Assembly (NCBI RefSeq): GCF_000331535.1
Contig: NZ_AMZN01000081.1
Location: 1-64,000, forward strand
Reading direction: 5' to 3'
Origin: Fulvivirga imtechensis AK7
GTDB taxonomy: Bacteria; Bacteroidota; Bacteroidia; Cytophagales; Cyclobacteriaceae
Length of the DNA: 64,000 bases
Part shown: positions 34,429 through 43,275 of the stretch, in pieces
Layout: the number at the start of each line of letters is the position of its first letter
Position numbering within the stretch: position 1 is the stretch's first letter
The notes under the pieces: model-generated
Seen by the model: the letters and a program-made list of their open reading frames with translations, nothing else
Database searches by the model: none
What the model was told of the DNA's origin: nothing
Position numbers and translations under genes: made by a program

Positions 34429-35283
34429 TTAATGGTTTAAGGTGCCGGAGTTAACCACAGGCGTCACATCCTTATCTGCGCACAGTACCACCATCAGGTT
34501 GCTCACCATAGCTGCTTTTCGCTCTTCATCCAGGTCGATCACCTGTCTTTTCGAAAGATCGTCAATGGCCATTTCCACCATACTTACGGCTCCCTCTACA
34601 ATCTTATGACGAGCTGCCACTATAGCCGTTGCCTGTTGCCTTCTAAGCATGGCGCCTGCTATTTCGGAAGCATAGGCCAGGTAGCCGATCCGTGCCTCTA
34701 TTACCTTGATGCCGGCTATTTTCAGGCGATTGCTGAGGTTTTCCTCCAGTGCGTTATTCACTTCATCCAAACCAGAGCGTAGAGTGATCTCTGCTTCGTT
34801 ATCTTCAAAATTATCGTAGGGATACATGCCGGCAAGTTTCCTGACGGCAGCATCGCTTTGTATCCTTACAAATTCCTCGTAGTTATCTACCTCAAAAGCA
34901 GCCTTGAAAGTATCGCGTACCTGCCATACCAGAATGACACCTATCAGTATCGGGTTTCCGACCTTGTCATTCACCTTTACACGTTCGCTGTCAAAGTTCC
35001 TCGCCCGGAGGGAAATGCTGTCTTTAATATAAAATGGATTTACCCAAAAGAAACCGTTCTTTTTTACAGTGCCCTTATAAGCACCAAATAAAACCAATAC
35101 ACGGGAGCTGTTGGGGTTTACAAAGAAGAATCCCGGGCACAGCACAAGACTGATAACTATACCGATGCCAAATAAAGGCTGCTTTGAGGCTATAAGCAAT
35201 AAGAGGCTGATAATAAACAGCAGGGCCACTATTACCAACATAATGTAGCCTGAAATGGGGTTGTTTTCTTTTTCCTGATTCAT
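34429..35283 (-). CDS. SPFH-domain membrane protein
   Basis: A 284-residue protein with two hydrophobic segments near the N-terminus (about 10-60), an SPFH/band 7 domain (NSSRVLVLFGAYKGTVKKNG through LKIAGIKVIEARIGYLAYA, about 65-210) and a helical C-terminus (AMLRRQQATAIVAARHKIVEGAVSMV). Such proteins oligomerise at membranes and often protect or organise other membrane proteins. First gene of an operon with the PH-like and Arc-like genes. It is distinct from the FloA-like protein at 39091-39984. Confidence 0.88.
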   Translation of the reverse strand: MNQEKENNPISGYIMLVIVALLFIISLLLLIASKQPLFGIGIVISLVLCPGFFFVNPNSSRVLVLFGAYKGTVKKNGFFWVNPFYIKDSISLRARNFDSERVKVNDKVGNPILIGVILVWQVRDTFKAAFEVDNYEEFVRIQSDAAVRKLAGMYPYDNFEDNEAEITLRSGLDEVNNALEENLSNRLKIAGIKVIEARIGYLAYASEIAGAMLRRQQATAIVAARHKIVEGAVSMVEMAIDDLSKRQVIDLDEERKAAMVSNLMVVLCADKDVTPVVNSGTLNH

Positions 35284-35418
35284 AAGAGTGATATTAAATT
35301 GATATCATATTAATGTTATTATGAATAATATACGCATTTTATTTGCAAAAGGTTGTAAAGGGCTTTTGGAATTTCTTAAAACTCCGGTTAATTTGCTGCC
35401 CCTTACTTATATGATGAC

Positions 35419-36291
35419 ATGGTAAAATATAACCCTAAGACTTGGTTTGCATTAATATTTCATTCCTATAGTCGGCAAATACTGAAGCTGTTATTACCAG
35501 CACTCCTATTTATGGCGGTGTACACCACTCTAATTTCTTATCTCCTGCTGGATTATTTTAAGCTGCAGTTATATAGCACAACAGTGGTACATTCGTTATT
35601 GGGTATTGTATTGGGTCTTTTCTTGGTTTTTAGAGTAAACTCTGCTTATGACCGTTGGTGGGAGGGGCGTAAGTTATGGGGGCTACTGGTTAATAATACC
35701 CGCAACCTGTCATTTAAGATCGCTTCTTTCTTGCCCGAAAAAGATGAGGAGACAAGAAACTATTTCGCTCAGATGATCCCTAATTTTGTTAGTGCAATGA
35801 AGGAGCACTTAAGAAAAGGGGTCAACCTGGAGGAGCTGGATATTGTCGGAGATCGATTTTTACAGCGTTTAAAAGGTAAGGAACATATCCCTAATGCTAT
35901 TTCTTTGATGCTCTATGAAAAGCTGACTGCCATGTATCGGAATAAAGTGATTACAGGAGAGCAACTTTTTCTGGTGGACAAGGAGATGAAGCAGTTTTCT
36001 GACATTTTAGGTGGATGTGAAAGGATCAGGAATACACCTATTCCATATTCCTATAGCATGTATATTAAGAAGTTTATCTTCACCTATACCACAACGCTTC
36101 CGCTGGCATTTATTGCAGAATTTGGCTACTGGACTATTCCCATCGTGATGTTGGTGTTTTTTATACTGGTAAGCGTTGAATTGATAGCTGAAGAGATCGA
36201 GGATCCTTTTGGTAATGATACCAATGACCTGCCCACGGATGAGCTTTCTGATAAGATCAAGAAGAATGTAAGAGAAATATTGTTGGCGTAG
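35419..36291 (+). CDS. Bestrophin-family channel protein
   Basis: A 290-residue membrane protein of the bacterial bestrophin (UPF0187) family, which forms pentameric ion channels. Family landmarks are the N-terminal LIFHSYSRQILKLLLPALL, the RVNSAYDRWWEGRKLWG segment (about 73-89), the RIRNTPIPYSYSMYIKKF region and the C-terminal acidic EEIEDPFGNDTNDLP, which corresponds to the family gating/calcium-clasp region. The length is typical. It is transcribed divergently from the SPFH operon. The ion selectivity of this protein is not known. Confidence 0.93.
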   Translation: MVKYNPKTWFALIFHSYSRQILKLLLPALLFMAVYTTLISYLLLDYFKLQLYSTTVVHSLLGIVLGLFLVFRVNSAYDRWWEGRKLWGLLVNNTRNLSFKIASFLPEKDEETRNYFAQMIPNFVSAMKEHLRKGVNLEELDIVGDRFLQRLKGKEHIPNAISLMLYEKLTAMYRNKVITGEQLFLVDKEMKQFSDILGGCERIRNTPIPYSYSMYIKKFIFTYTTTLPLAFIAEFGYWTIPIVMLVFFILVSVELIAEEIEDPFGNDTNDLPTDELSDKIKKNVREILLA

Positions 36292-36345
36292 CGCGTAGAG
36301 CGGAGCGCAGAAAGTCACGCTCAGCGCTCTGCGCTTAGCGCCCCG

Positions 36346-36831
36346 CTATTCCCCGTCTTCTGCTTCTACCTCGGCCAACGGCTTTAAGTTAGCGGGAATT
36401 TCATCTTTGATGTATGGATATACTTCAATAAAATTGGTGAGGGTGATGGAAGGTATATCATATGGTACCAACATGCCTTCAAAATGCTTCTCTATTCTCT
36501 CGAATGCCTGTTTTACATGTAAGGCGCACACGAGGATGTAAGTATTGATCTTCATCTCTTTTTCACTATCACCATCTACGGTAGAATAAGTAACCTTGCA
36601 TTTAAACCAGGTTTCCTCATCTTCATAATTGATCACCTCGGCAATATTGGTTTTGGTAATGTTCGTCACAGCAAACTCTCCGGATATGTCGCGAGCTGCA
36701 ATTTCATTTATCCGGGTTTCGGCATCGGTGTAGGATACTGCGTCTACTAAAAATGCCTCTGTTACCTGCTTTAATAATCCATCTTCTCCTTCTTTATTGT
36801 GCTTGATTTTACACGAGTACCAGGTATTCAT
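36346..36831 (-). CDS. DUF4494 domain protein
   Basis: About 161 residues from the ATG at 36831, which gives the usual family start MNTWYSCKIKHNKEGEDG; the frame is open 16 codons further upstream but that part does not fit. The sequence follows the DUF4494 pattern (EAFLVDAVSYTDAETRI, DEETWFKCKVTY). Cytoplasmic; function unknown. The gene stands alone, convergent with the bestrophin gene. Confidence 0.88.
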   Translation of the reverse strand: MNTWYSCKIKHNKEGEDGLLKQVTEAFLVDAVSYTDAETRINEIAARDISGEFAVTNITKTNIAEVINYEDEETWFKCKVTYSTVDGDSEKEMKINTYILVCALHVKQAFERIEKHFEGMLVPYDIPSITLTNFIEVYPYIKDEIPANLKPLAEVEAEDGE

Positions 36832-37431
36832 TCTTTGCTTTTGATTTTTTGTTAAAAGATACTTTTTCGAGGGATGCAAATATATGATCCTTACCCAACC
36901 GGTCCAGTATATTCGTAATTTTTATTTGTTGGCCCGCGTGCTATTTACTAGCCCTAAATAGTGTCTATAAGAAAAACTTATGGAGATCCTTCCTTACGTA
37001 CCAATGACAAGTTTTCATTACATGCTGATAGTCAGATGACAGCGTCTTATTGCTCAGTTTGTAACTTTTGTGTCTATTGTGACTTTTCATAGCATATGTC
37101 TTACGTTTTTGTTCCCGTAAAGCTTTAAAGCTTTCGGGATAACAAAAAAAGTCAAGGCTGTGAGTAAATGGCTAAATTTCAATGCCTGCGATGACAAATC
37201 ACAAACTCACCCCGTGAAAAAACGGGGCTCAAACAGTGTGATTTATAAAGTGTACGTGTGGCATTGAAATTCTTACGACCTCCGCTAAAGGCTTTGGCCG
37301 TCAGCGGAACGCCATTTTCTCAAGGCCGTTCAGGTTGTCATTATCCACAAAATCAATAGAAAGTTGTTGGAGGCCTCAGGATGACTACCCTTTTTTAAGG
37401 ATTTTATATCGAACTCACGTTAAAATATTAT
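36832..37431. other. Repeat-filled intergenic region
   Basis: No gene seen. It contains a terminal fragment of the MITE-like family (36959-36980, TAGTGTCTATAAGAAAAAC), a 27-bp hairpin repeat (37113-37139), repeat E copy 2 (37235-37335) with its 33-bp insert, and directly after it the block 37336-37383 that also occurs at 78-120 and 20972-21010. Confidence 0.6.
37235..37335. repeat. Dispersed repeat E, copy 2, with 33-bp hairpin insert
   Basis: Matches 20462-20529 except for 33 added bases (37276-37308) whose ends TCCGCT and AGCGGA pair. The insert interrupts the repeat between ATTCTTA and ACGCC. This looks like one small palindromic element inside another. Confidence 0.7.
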
Positions 37432-38184
37432 TCAATTGTCTCGAAAATCAAGATTATAGGTGAGGCCCAGTTGAAAAGTATGGTTTCTTTCCATTCTCTC
37501 TCCGTCCGGTTTGATGGCAAAATGATTAAGATAGCCGGTTTGCACATTGAAATTTTTGTCGAAGCGCCAGCCTAAACCAGCATAAAGTCTATTTTGGTCA
37601 AGAATATTTTTCCCAATGCCCTTTCCAAAGCCCAGGAATACTTCATCATATAGGGCCAGAAACAGTGTATTGTCAGTTAGCTCCTTATTTGTCAGAGGGA
37701 CTGATACAAGCAGCCGGTATCTTGCCCGGTTGCGGAAGTTAAACCCGGCATTTTCATAGCCATCATCCTGGCCAGGCACCTTTTTTCTCATCCATCTTTG
37801 CTCGAGCCGGTAACGATGATTAAAGTATAACTTTCCAAAGGTTTGATTCGTGATCAGTTGCTGCCATATCCGGTGCTCAGGGAAAGTATAGGCTATCGGC
37901 TGAGCTCCATAGGGATAAGACACGATCCATCCATACCCTGCAGAGATTTGAAGACTGTTTTTAGTGTAATAATCCACTCCCAGCCTAAGCAAAGATTGCT
38001 GAGCATCGTCTACTAACCCATGTCTGCGCCATTGGTACTCGGTGTGTATGCCCCAATGATCAGACAAACGGTGATTTCCAAAGTACATATACCAGGCATT
38101 AAACTGGCTATCAATTTCCTTTTGAGCGAGGACATGGCTTGTGGCTAGTATGATAAGAAGTAGGGTTAGATATGTTTTAGTCAT
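37432..38184 (-). CDS. DUF2490 outer-membrane protein
   Basis: About 250 residues from the ATG at 38184, chosen because it gives a proper signal peptide (MTKTYLTLLLIILATSHVLA); the frame is open 13 codons further upstream. The mature part follows the DUF2490 pattern (FNAWYMYFGNHRLSDHWGIHTEYQWRR, then FNHRYRLEQRW) with repeated amphipathic strands, so it is a predicted outer-membrane beta-barrel. It ends in a strand LGLTYNLDF plus a few residues. Function unknown; single gene. Confidence 0.88.
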   Translation of the reverse strand: MTKTYLTLLLIILATSHVLAQKEIDSQFNAWYMYFGNHRLSDHWGIHTEYQWRRHGLVDDAQQSLLRLGVDYYTKNSLQISAGYGWIVSYPYGAQPIAYTFPEHRIWQQLITNQTFGKLYFNHRYRLEQRWMRKKVPGQDDGYENAGFNFRNRARYRLLVSVPLTNKELTDNTLFLALYDEVFLGFGKGIGKNILDQNRLYAGLGWRFDKNFNVQTGYLNHFAIKPDGERMERNHTFQLGLTYNLDFRDN

Positions 38185-38916
38185 GTTCTGCGATTTCCTT
38201 TTATAACGATGAAATATATGCACCTGTTTAACAAAGCGTGCTGCAAAATTAAAGGCTATGACTTTTTTAGTCTTACCGTTCAGACGAATATATAACAGCT
38301 AATAAATTTTAATGAGATTACAACTTCAGCGGATAGCTTCGATTCCTCCTCGTGGCAAGCCCCATATCCGTTAACTTAAGCACTCCGCTAGGAATTCAAT
38401 GCCTGTAGACCTCGTAAAATGATGGAAAAACTCTAAATCCAATCAATTTCTTCCTCACATTGAGTTATCACCTCACCCTGGAACAGGCTGAATATAAGCA
38501 CAGAAGAACCGGAAGGTGTCTCAAAAGTCAAAAATTTAATTTAACAGTCATTCTGACGAAGGAAGAACCTTCCTAAGATTGTGAATTCTGCCTTTGAAAC
38601 TGAGTAAGGTCCCTCGTTGCCTACCGATGACGCATATCTCGGGCTTTAATTTCGTCATCCCATTTTGTGCATTTTGTTAAAAATGTTAAGTCTCAGGATG
38701 ACTTTGACTTTTGAGACACCTTCATGTACAGACTGCAGTAAAAGCACAGGTTTTTGATGGGTGAGGTGTGAAACATGTATTTTCTAAAAGTCATAGTTTC
38801 TTTAAGTTGCCGCGTATGTCCTCTGGGACGATATTTATTGTTAAGTTAACAGCTATGGTGGCAAGCCCGGGACGGCGCAATGACGATAAATTGTGAGTTT
38901 TCTTAGAAACACTAAG
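38185..38916. other. Gene-free region with degenerate repeats
   Basis: About 730 bp. The only recognisable content is a block at 38539-38640 (AGTCATTCTGACGAAGGAAG to TACCGATGACGC) related to 26505-26590 and 46845-46915, and a MITE-end-like piece at 38893-38916 (GAGTTTTCTTAGAAACACTA) abutting copy C. No open frame with protein-like sequence. Confidence 0.5.
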
Positions 38917-39057
38917 TAGTGTCTCTGAAGCAAGCACCAATGTCTGCGCTATGCTTGCCCCATAAATGCTCATCCCCAGGAGACTCCGCTTTTCGGTACT
39001 TTACGAGCCTTGAACTTGACCGTTTCTTAAAGCCACTTGGAGTTCTAGCAAGCACTA
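38917..39057. repeat. MITE-like dispersed repeat, copy C
   Basis: About 141 bp in the orientation opposite to copy A. It begins TAGTGTCTCTGAAGCAAGC and ends GTTCTAGCAAGCACTA. The interior carries CAATGTCTGCGCTATGC, AAATGCTCAT, CCGCTTTTCGG and TTTCTTAAAGCCACTTGGAG, the reverse complements of the landmarks of copies A and B. Another element end abuts it on the left, as if two elements lie head to head. Confidence 0.75.
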
Positions 39058-39090
39058 AATAGCATTGAATTCGGATGAAGGCTGTGGTTA

Positions 39091-39984
39091 TCAACCTCTA
39101 AACAGTCTCCCTTTTCTTACAGCATCAGATAAGGCTACAGGTATTTCTGCTTCAGCTTGTATCACCTTTGCATGGGCTTCCTGTACGCGGGCTAACATTT
39201 CCTGTTCAAGAGCCACAGCCATGGCGCGCCTCTTTTCGGCCTTTGCATTTGCAATATCGAGGTCTGCCCGCGCCTGATCTATTTGAAGCATAGCGCCAAT
39301 ATTTTGCCCGATGTTAATATCAGCGATATCAATAGACAGTATTTCAAATGCCGTGCCGGCATCCAGGCCATTCGCCAATACGGTTTTAGAGATTTCCTCC
39401 GGCTTTTCAAGTACATCAATATAGCTTTTTGCTGTTCCAATTTTGGAAATGATCCCCTGACCCACACGGGCCTGGATAGTTTCTTCACCTGCTCCGCCTA
39501 CCAACCGCTGGATATTGGTACGCACTGTTACCCGTGCTTCTGCAATAAGCTGAATGCCATCTATCGAAACGGCCGTAATAGCCGGAACGACTATGATGTA
39601 AGGAGTTACGGAAACCTGAACGGCACGAAGCACATCTCTACCGGCCAGATCAATAGCTGTTGCCTGTTTGAAACTCAGCCCCAGGTTAGCCTTATCCGCT
39701 ACGATCAGTGCTTTAATGACATTTACAAGGTTTCCGTGTGCCAGGTAGTGGGTTTCAAGGTGTTGAGTGGTTACATTTTGTATGCCTGCTTTTGTGGCAA
39801 GGATCAATGACCTGACGATAAGTCCGGGAGGTACCTTTCTAAATCTCATGAACACAAGATCAAAAAGATTGACGCTCACACCTGAAAATATGGCGGTAAT
39901 CCATAGATTAATAGGAAAGATAAAGAAAAACAACCATAGTGCTACCAAAATGGCACCAATCAAAACAAATGAAGATATTGGCAT
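39091..39984 (-). CDS. floA: Flotillin-like protein FloA
   Basis: A 297-residue membrane-microdomain protein of the FloA/YqfA (UPF0365) family. An N-terminal hydrophobic hairpin (about 5-40) is followed by the SPFH-like core ([41 protein letters not shown]) and a helical C-terminal region rich in Ala/Glu ([20 protein letters not shown]). Length and sequence agree with the family. A 40-residue membrane protein and a kinase gene lie upstream on the same strand, 140 bp away, but co-transcription is uncertain. Confidence 0.95.
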   Translation of the reverse strand: MPISSFVLIGAILVALWLFFFIFPINLWITAIFSGVSVNLFDLVFMRFRKVPPGLIVRSLILATKAGIQNVTTQHLETHYLAHGNLVNVIKALIVADKANLGLSFKQATAIDLAGRDVLRAVQVSVTPYIIVVPAITAVSIDGIQLIAEARVTVRTNIQRLVGGAGEETIQARVGQGIISKIGTAKSYIDVLEKPEEISKTVLANGLDAGTAFEILSIDIADINIGQNIGAMLQIDQARADLDIANAKAEKRRAMAVALEQEMLARVQEAHAKVIQAEAEIPVALSDAVRKGRLFRG

Positions 39985-40125
39985 GGGAATAATGTAAGTT
40001 GAATAATACGAATTTAGGTTTAGTTTTCGTATCTTTTATGTTTATGACGGATTATATTATTCGAGCCATCCTGATCGAAGTGCTACTCCCTGGAGGTAGG
40101 AAGTAATGATGCCGTTTTAAATTCA

Positions 40126-40248
40126 TCATGCCGTAATCATCTCATAAACGAAATAAGCGATGATCATCAGGATCATTACGCCATACATGAGCAGGTCGAC
40201 ACGGACATAATCTTTATATTTCTTATACAGCGCTACCAACTTTCTCAT
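40126..40248 (-). CDS. Small single-helix membrane protein (40 residues)
   Basis: A short gene read on the minus strand directly after the histidine kinase: the kinase TAA (40251-40249) is followed at once by this ATG (40248-40246), giving TAAATG with no gap. The product starts MRKLVALYKKYKDYVRVDLL and continues into one hydrophobic helix (about 20-37). The basic amphipathic start before a membrane helix and the strict coupling argue that it is expressed. It could tether the soluble kinase to the membrane or modulate it. I do not recognise the family. Confidence 0.65.
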   Translation of the reverse strand: MRKLVALYKKYKDYVRVDLLMYGVMILMIIAYFVYEMITA

Positions 40249-41544
40249 TTACATTGCCAGATCAAATTCTACAAAAAAGGTAGCCCCTTCACCTTCAATA
40301 CTTTTACACCATATTTTGCCAGACATAGCTTCTACATATTTCTTGACAATTGACAGCCCCAGGCCAGTGGAACTTTCATTGCCGGTTGGGCGGGCGCTCA
40401 GCTTCTGGAATTTACCAAATAGCTTTTTCATATCTTCTTCGCTAATACCGGGGCCCTGGTCTGTTATCTCGAACAAAGCTTTGTCGTCAACTACCTTCTG
40501 TCTTATAATGATCTTTTTATCACATGGAGAGAATTTCACGGCATTTGATATCAGATTTTCATAAACCTGGTAGGTGTAGTCACAATCAAGATAAGCGGTG
40601 ATATTATCGTCAATATCTGTGGTTAATTTGATGTTCTTTTCCCTGGCCACTACCTCAAACCTTTCTGCTGTATCTCTGGCAATGGCTGACAGATCAATAT
40701 TTTCCAACCTGAGGTTAAGCTGTTGAGATTCTATTGCTTCTATATCCAGGATCTTTCCGATCATCTCATTGAGTCTGTTCGCACTACCCTCTATGGTGTC
40801 CAGGTACTTCATCATTTCATCATTACCTTCGGTGGTTGTCAGTTTGATAATGCTGATCATGCCTTTGATCTGATTTAGAGGGCTTTTAAGGTCATGGGCA
40901 ACAATTTCTATCAGGGTATTTTTCTCATTATTCAGATTGATCAGCTCCTCATTCTTTTTCAGGATCTCATCTTTCTGTTTTTGCACTTCGGCATGCATTT
41001 TTGAAATAGTCTCATTCGCCTCATGCAGGTAATCCGTCTGATCCAGCATAGCTTCCTTCTGTTGCTCCAGCTCCTCATTCTTTTTCAGGATCTCCTGGTG
41101 GGCAGCGCTTAATTTTTCAGCCTGTTCACTGATTTGCTTCTTTTGCTCACGCAGCTCCTCATTTTTCTGGTATATCTCCTCATAGGCATCTTCGAGGTTA
41201 TCAGCCAGCAGCATCAGGTCTTTTTTCTTATATTCTAACAGGTAGTTGTCCGAGATCACCGTTTCATTGGTCTTCTTCAGGTGCTCAATTTCCCGGCGAA
41301 GGTTAAGCGTTTCCTGCTCAACAGCGCGACCAAATTGTGAATCGAGTAGTTCTGATTCTTTCTCCAGCCTCTCAATGTCTATGCTCAGCTTTTTTCTATA
41401 ATGCTGAAGTATGGAGGCAATAGTTTCGGGATCATGGTTGTCAAATGTAGCTTCCAGCTCCTCAACGAGTTCCAAAATATGCCTTTTGGTACCTTTTATG
41501 CATTTTTGAATGCCACGGAACTTGGTCATAACTGAATTCATCAT
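40249..41544 (-). CDS. Soluble coiled-coil sensor histidine kinase
   Basis: A 431-residue kinase without membrane segments. Residues about 50-210 are a long coiled coil with near-repeats of the type ILKKNEEL and LREQKKQ. Then come HisKA with His217 in VAHDLKSPLN and a HATPase with NAVKFSPCDKK, DQGPGI and GLGLSIVKKYVEAMSGKIW. With no sensor domain other than the coiled coil, it probably senses through partners. No response regulator gene adjoins it. A 40-residue membrane protein is encoded directly downstream with zero spacing. Confidence 0.93.
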   Translation of the reverse strand: MMNSVMTKFRGIQKCIKGTKRHILELVEELEATFDNHDPETIASILQHYRKKLSIDIERLEKESELLDSQFGRAVEQETLNLRREIEHLKKTNETVISDNYLLEYKKKDLMLLADNLEDAYEEIYQKNEELREQKKQISEQAEKLSAAHQEILKKNEELEQQKEAMLDQTDYLHEANETISKMHAEVQKQKDEILKKNEELINLNNEKNTLIEIVAHDLKSPLNQIKGMISIIKLTTTEGNDEMMKYLDTIEGSANRLNEMIGKILDIEAIESQQLNLRLENIDLSAIARDTAERFEVVAREKNIKLTTDIDDNITAYLDCDYTYQVYENLISNAVKFSPCDKKIIIRQKVVDDKALFEITDQGPGISEEDMKKLFGKFQKLSARPTGNESSTGLGLSIVKKYVEAMSGKIWCKSIEGEGATFFVEFDLAM

Positions 41545-41623
41545 TTCCAGGCTTGGTTCTTGGTTGAATAAGATTGCCAGGAGTATATACTACTAAATGT
41601 AAAAATGTAAATCGGAGATACTA

Positions 41624-42358
41624 TTATTTTATTCGCTTTTTTAGTTTTACCGGTTCCCGGCTCTTTCTCATCCTGATATTTATGAACTCTACTATCAGTG
41701 AAAAGAATACAGCAAAATAAATATACCCCTTAGGCACATGATAGTGGACAGCTTCAATGCCCAGCATAAAACCAATCAGTATCAGGAATGATAACGCCAG
41801 GATCTCCAGTGTAGGGTGCTGACCGATAAAATCCGCAATTTTCTTTGAAAAAATCATCATAACCAATATGGAAACCACAACGGCAATCACCATAAGAATA
41901 ACGTGATCGGTGAGTCCTATGGCTGTTAATATAGAATCGAAAGAAAAAATAAGATCAAGTAGTATGATCTGTGTGATCACTGAAAATAAGGTGCCCCCTT
42001 TTTTTGCGGTTTCTTCAGCTTCGGCACCTTCCATTTTGTGGTGTATCTCCATAGTACTTTTGAAGATCAGGAAAATACCACCTACCAAAAGGATAATATC
42101 TCTACCGCTAAAATCTATTCCAAACAGGGTGAACAGGGGTTGAGTAAAAGTGATCACCCAGGTGATACCCAAAAGGAGACCTATACGGAAAACAAGCGCC
42201 AGTGTAAGGCCTATGAGCCTGGCTCTACCTTGCTGATGATGAGGGAGTTTGTTCGAAACAATAGAAATAAATATGATATTGTCTATCCCCAGTACAATCT
42301 CCAGGAACGTAAGAGTAAGCAAAGCAACCCAGGTTTCAGGTAGTAGAAATATTTCCAT
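41624..42358 (-). CDS. TerC-family integral membrane protein
   Basis: A 244-residue protein with about seven membrane helices and the TerC hallmarks EIVLGIDNIIFISI (about 20-33) and LDLIFSFDSILTAIG (about 135-149), whose acidic residues in the membrane are typical of this metal-ion (manganese/tellurite-associated) exporter family. It ends in a basic tail. Single gene; likely role in metal homeostasis, by family. Confidence 0.94.
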   Translation of the reverse strand: MEIFLLPETWVALLTLTFLEIVLGIDNIIFISIVSNKLPHHQQGRARLIGLTLALVFRIGLLLGITWVITFTQPLFTLFGIDFSGRDIILLVGGIFLIFKSTMEIHHKMEGAEAEETAKKGGTLFSVITQIILLDLIFSFDSILTAIGLTDHVILMVIAVVVSILVMMIFSKKIADFIGQHPTLEILALSFLILIGFMLGIEAVHYHVPKGYIYFAVFFSLIVEFINIRMRKSREPVKLKKRIK

Positions 42359-42391
42359 CCCGTAAATATATAAGAAAATATTTTTCCGAAG

Positions 42392-43156
42392 TTAGTGAAC
42401 CTTCCCAAGTGTTAAAAAGATGGGAAATGTAACCGTCTTTTTGCCTGGCCACATGTCGGCCAATTTACTGACTAAAACCGGTAAGGGGCTCTCATTGTTT
42501 AGCTTGATATATTTTTGAACGGCAGACCAAGAGTTAAGGTAACCCTCCATCTCAGATAGTGTCCATTCAATTTTATAGTAAAACCGGGCTGCCTTTTTAT
42601 CGACCAACGGGAAGTTTATCCTGTTGTACCCCTCCAGCAATATTTTTCTTTCATCATCCCAATACTCACCAAGCACAACATCATGGAAATTCCTGACACA
42701 TAAGTCGATTTGTGTATTGATGGTTAATAATTGGTAGCCCCAATAGGCCAAAATACCTTTGGAATGAATGACGCGTTGTACTTCCCGGTAGAATTTCCCG
42801 GGATCAAACCAGTGCAGCGCCTGTGCAACTGTTATAAGGTCTGCTGAACCTGCTGATAGCTGCGTCTTTTCAGATGGAGCCATAAAGTAGTGTATATTAT
42901 TTCTTTTGGGTGCCTTTTCTAATTGTTGCTGGCTAATATCCGAAGCATGGACCAACTTAAAGCGATTGGCCAGTTCAACAGCCACCTGACCATTACCCGT
43001 GGCACAATCCCATGCTGTGTTAAAACTGCTAACCTGGCTGTACAAGAATTCATATAGCTCCTGTGGATAGTGCGGGCGGTACCTGGCATAATAGTCTGCT
43101 TGTGACGAAAAATTATCCTTTACTGTCATTGCAAATGGGTTTCTGAATTGCCTCAA
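42392..43156 (-). CDS. Class I SAM-dependent methyltransferase
   Basis: A 254-residue cytoplasmic protein with a Rossmann-type SAM-binding domain: motif I AWDCATGNGQVAVELA, an acidic VHASDIS, and ADLITVAQALHWFDPGKFYREV. This is the pattern of the UbiE/COQ5-like and fungal TMT-like methyltransferases (Methyltransf_11). The C-terminal part is helical. Substrate unknown. The start may lie some codons inside the frame (MTVKDNFSSQADYYARYRPHYP gives the common family beginning). Confidence 0.88.
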   Translation of the reverse strand: MRQFRNPFAMTVKDNFSSQADYYARYRPHYPQELYEFLYSQVSSFNTAWDCATGNGQVAVELANRFKLVHASDISQQQLEKAPKRNNIHYFMAPSEKTQLSAGSADLITVAQALHWFDPGKFYREVQRVIHSKGILAYWGYQLLTINTQIDLCVRNFHDVVLGEYWDDERKILLEGYNRINFPLVDKKAARFYYKIEWTLSEMEGYLNSWSAVQKYIKLNNESPLPVLVSKLADMWPGKKTVTFPIFLTLGKVH

Positions 43157-43275
43157 TCCGGCTCTTCACTTAAAAATATCAACTCTTCCGGCTAATTCTA
43201 CGGTTTGGTAACTCTTTTTTCGCTTCGGGTATTTCCTATATGATCTTTGAAGAAGATTTAAACGGAGCAAACTTC

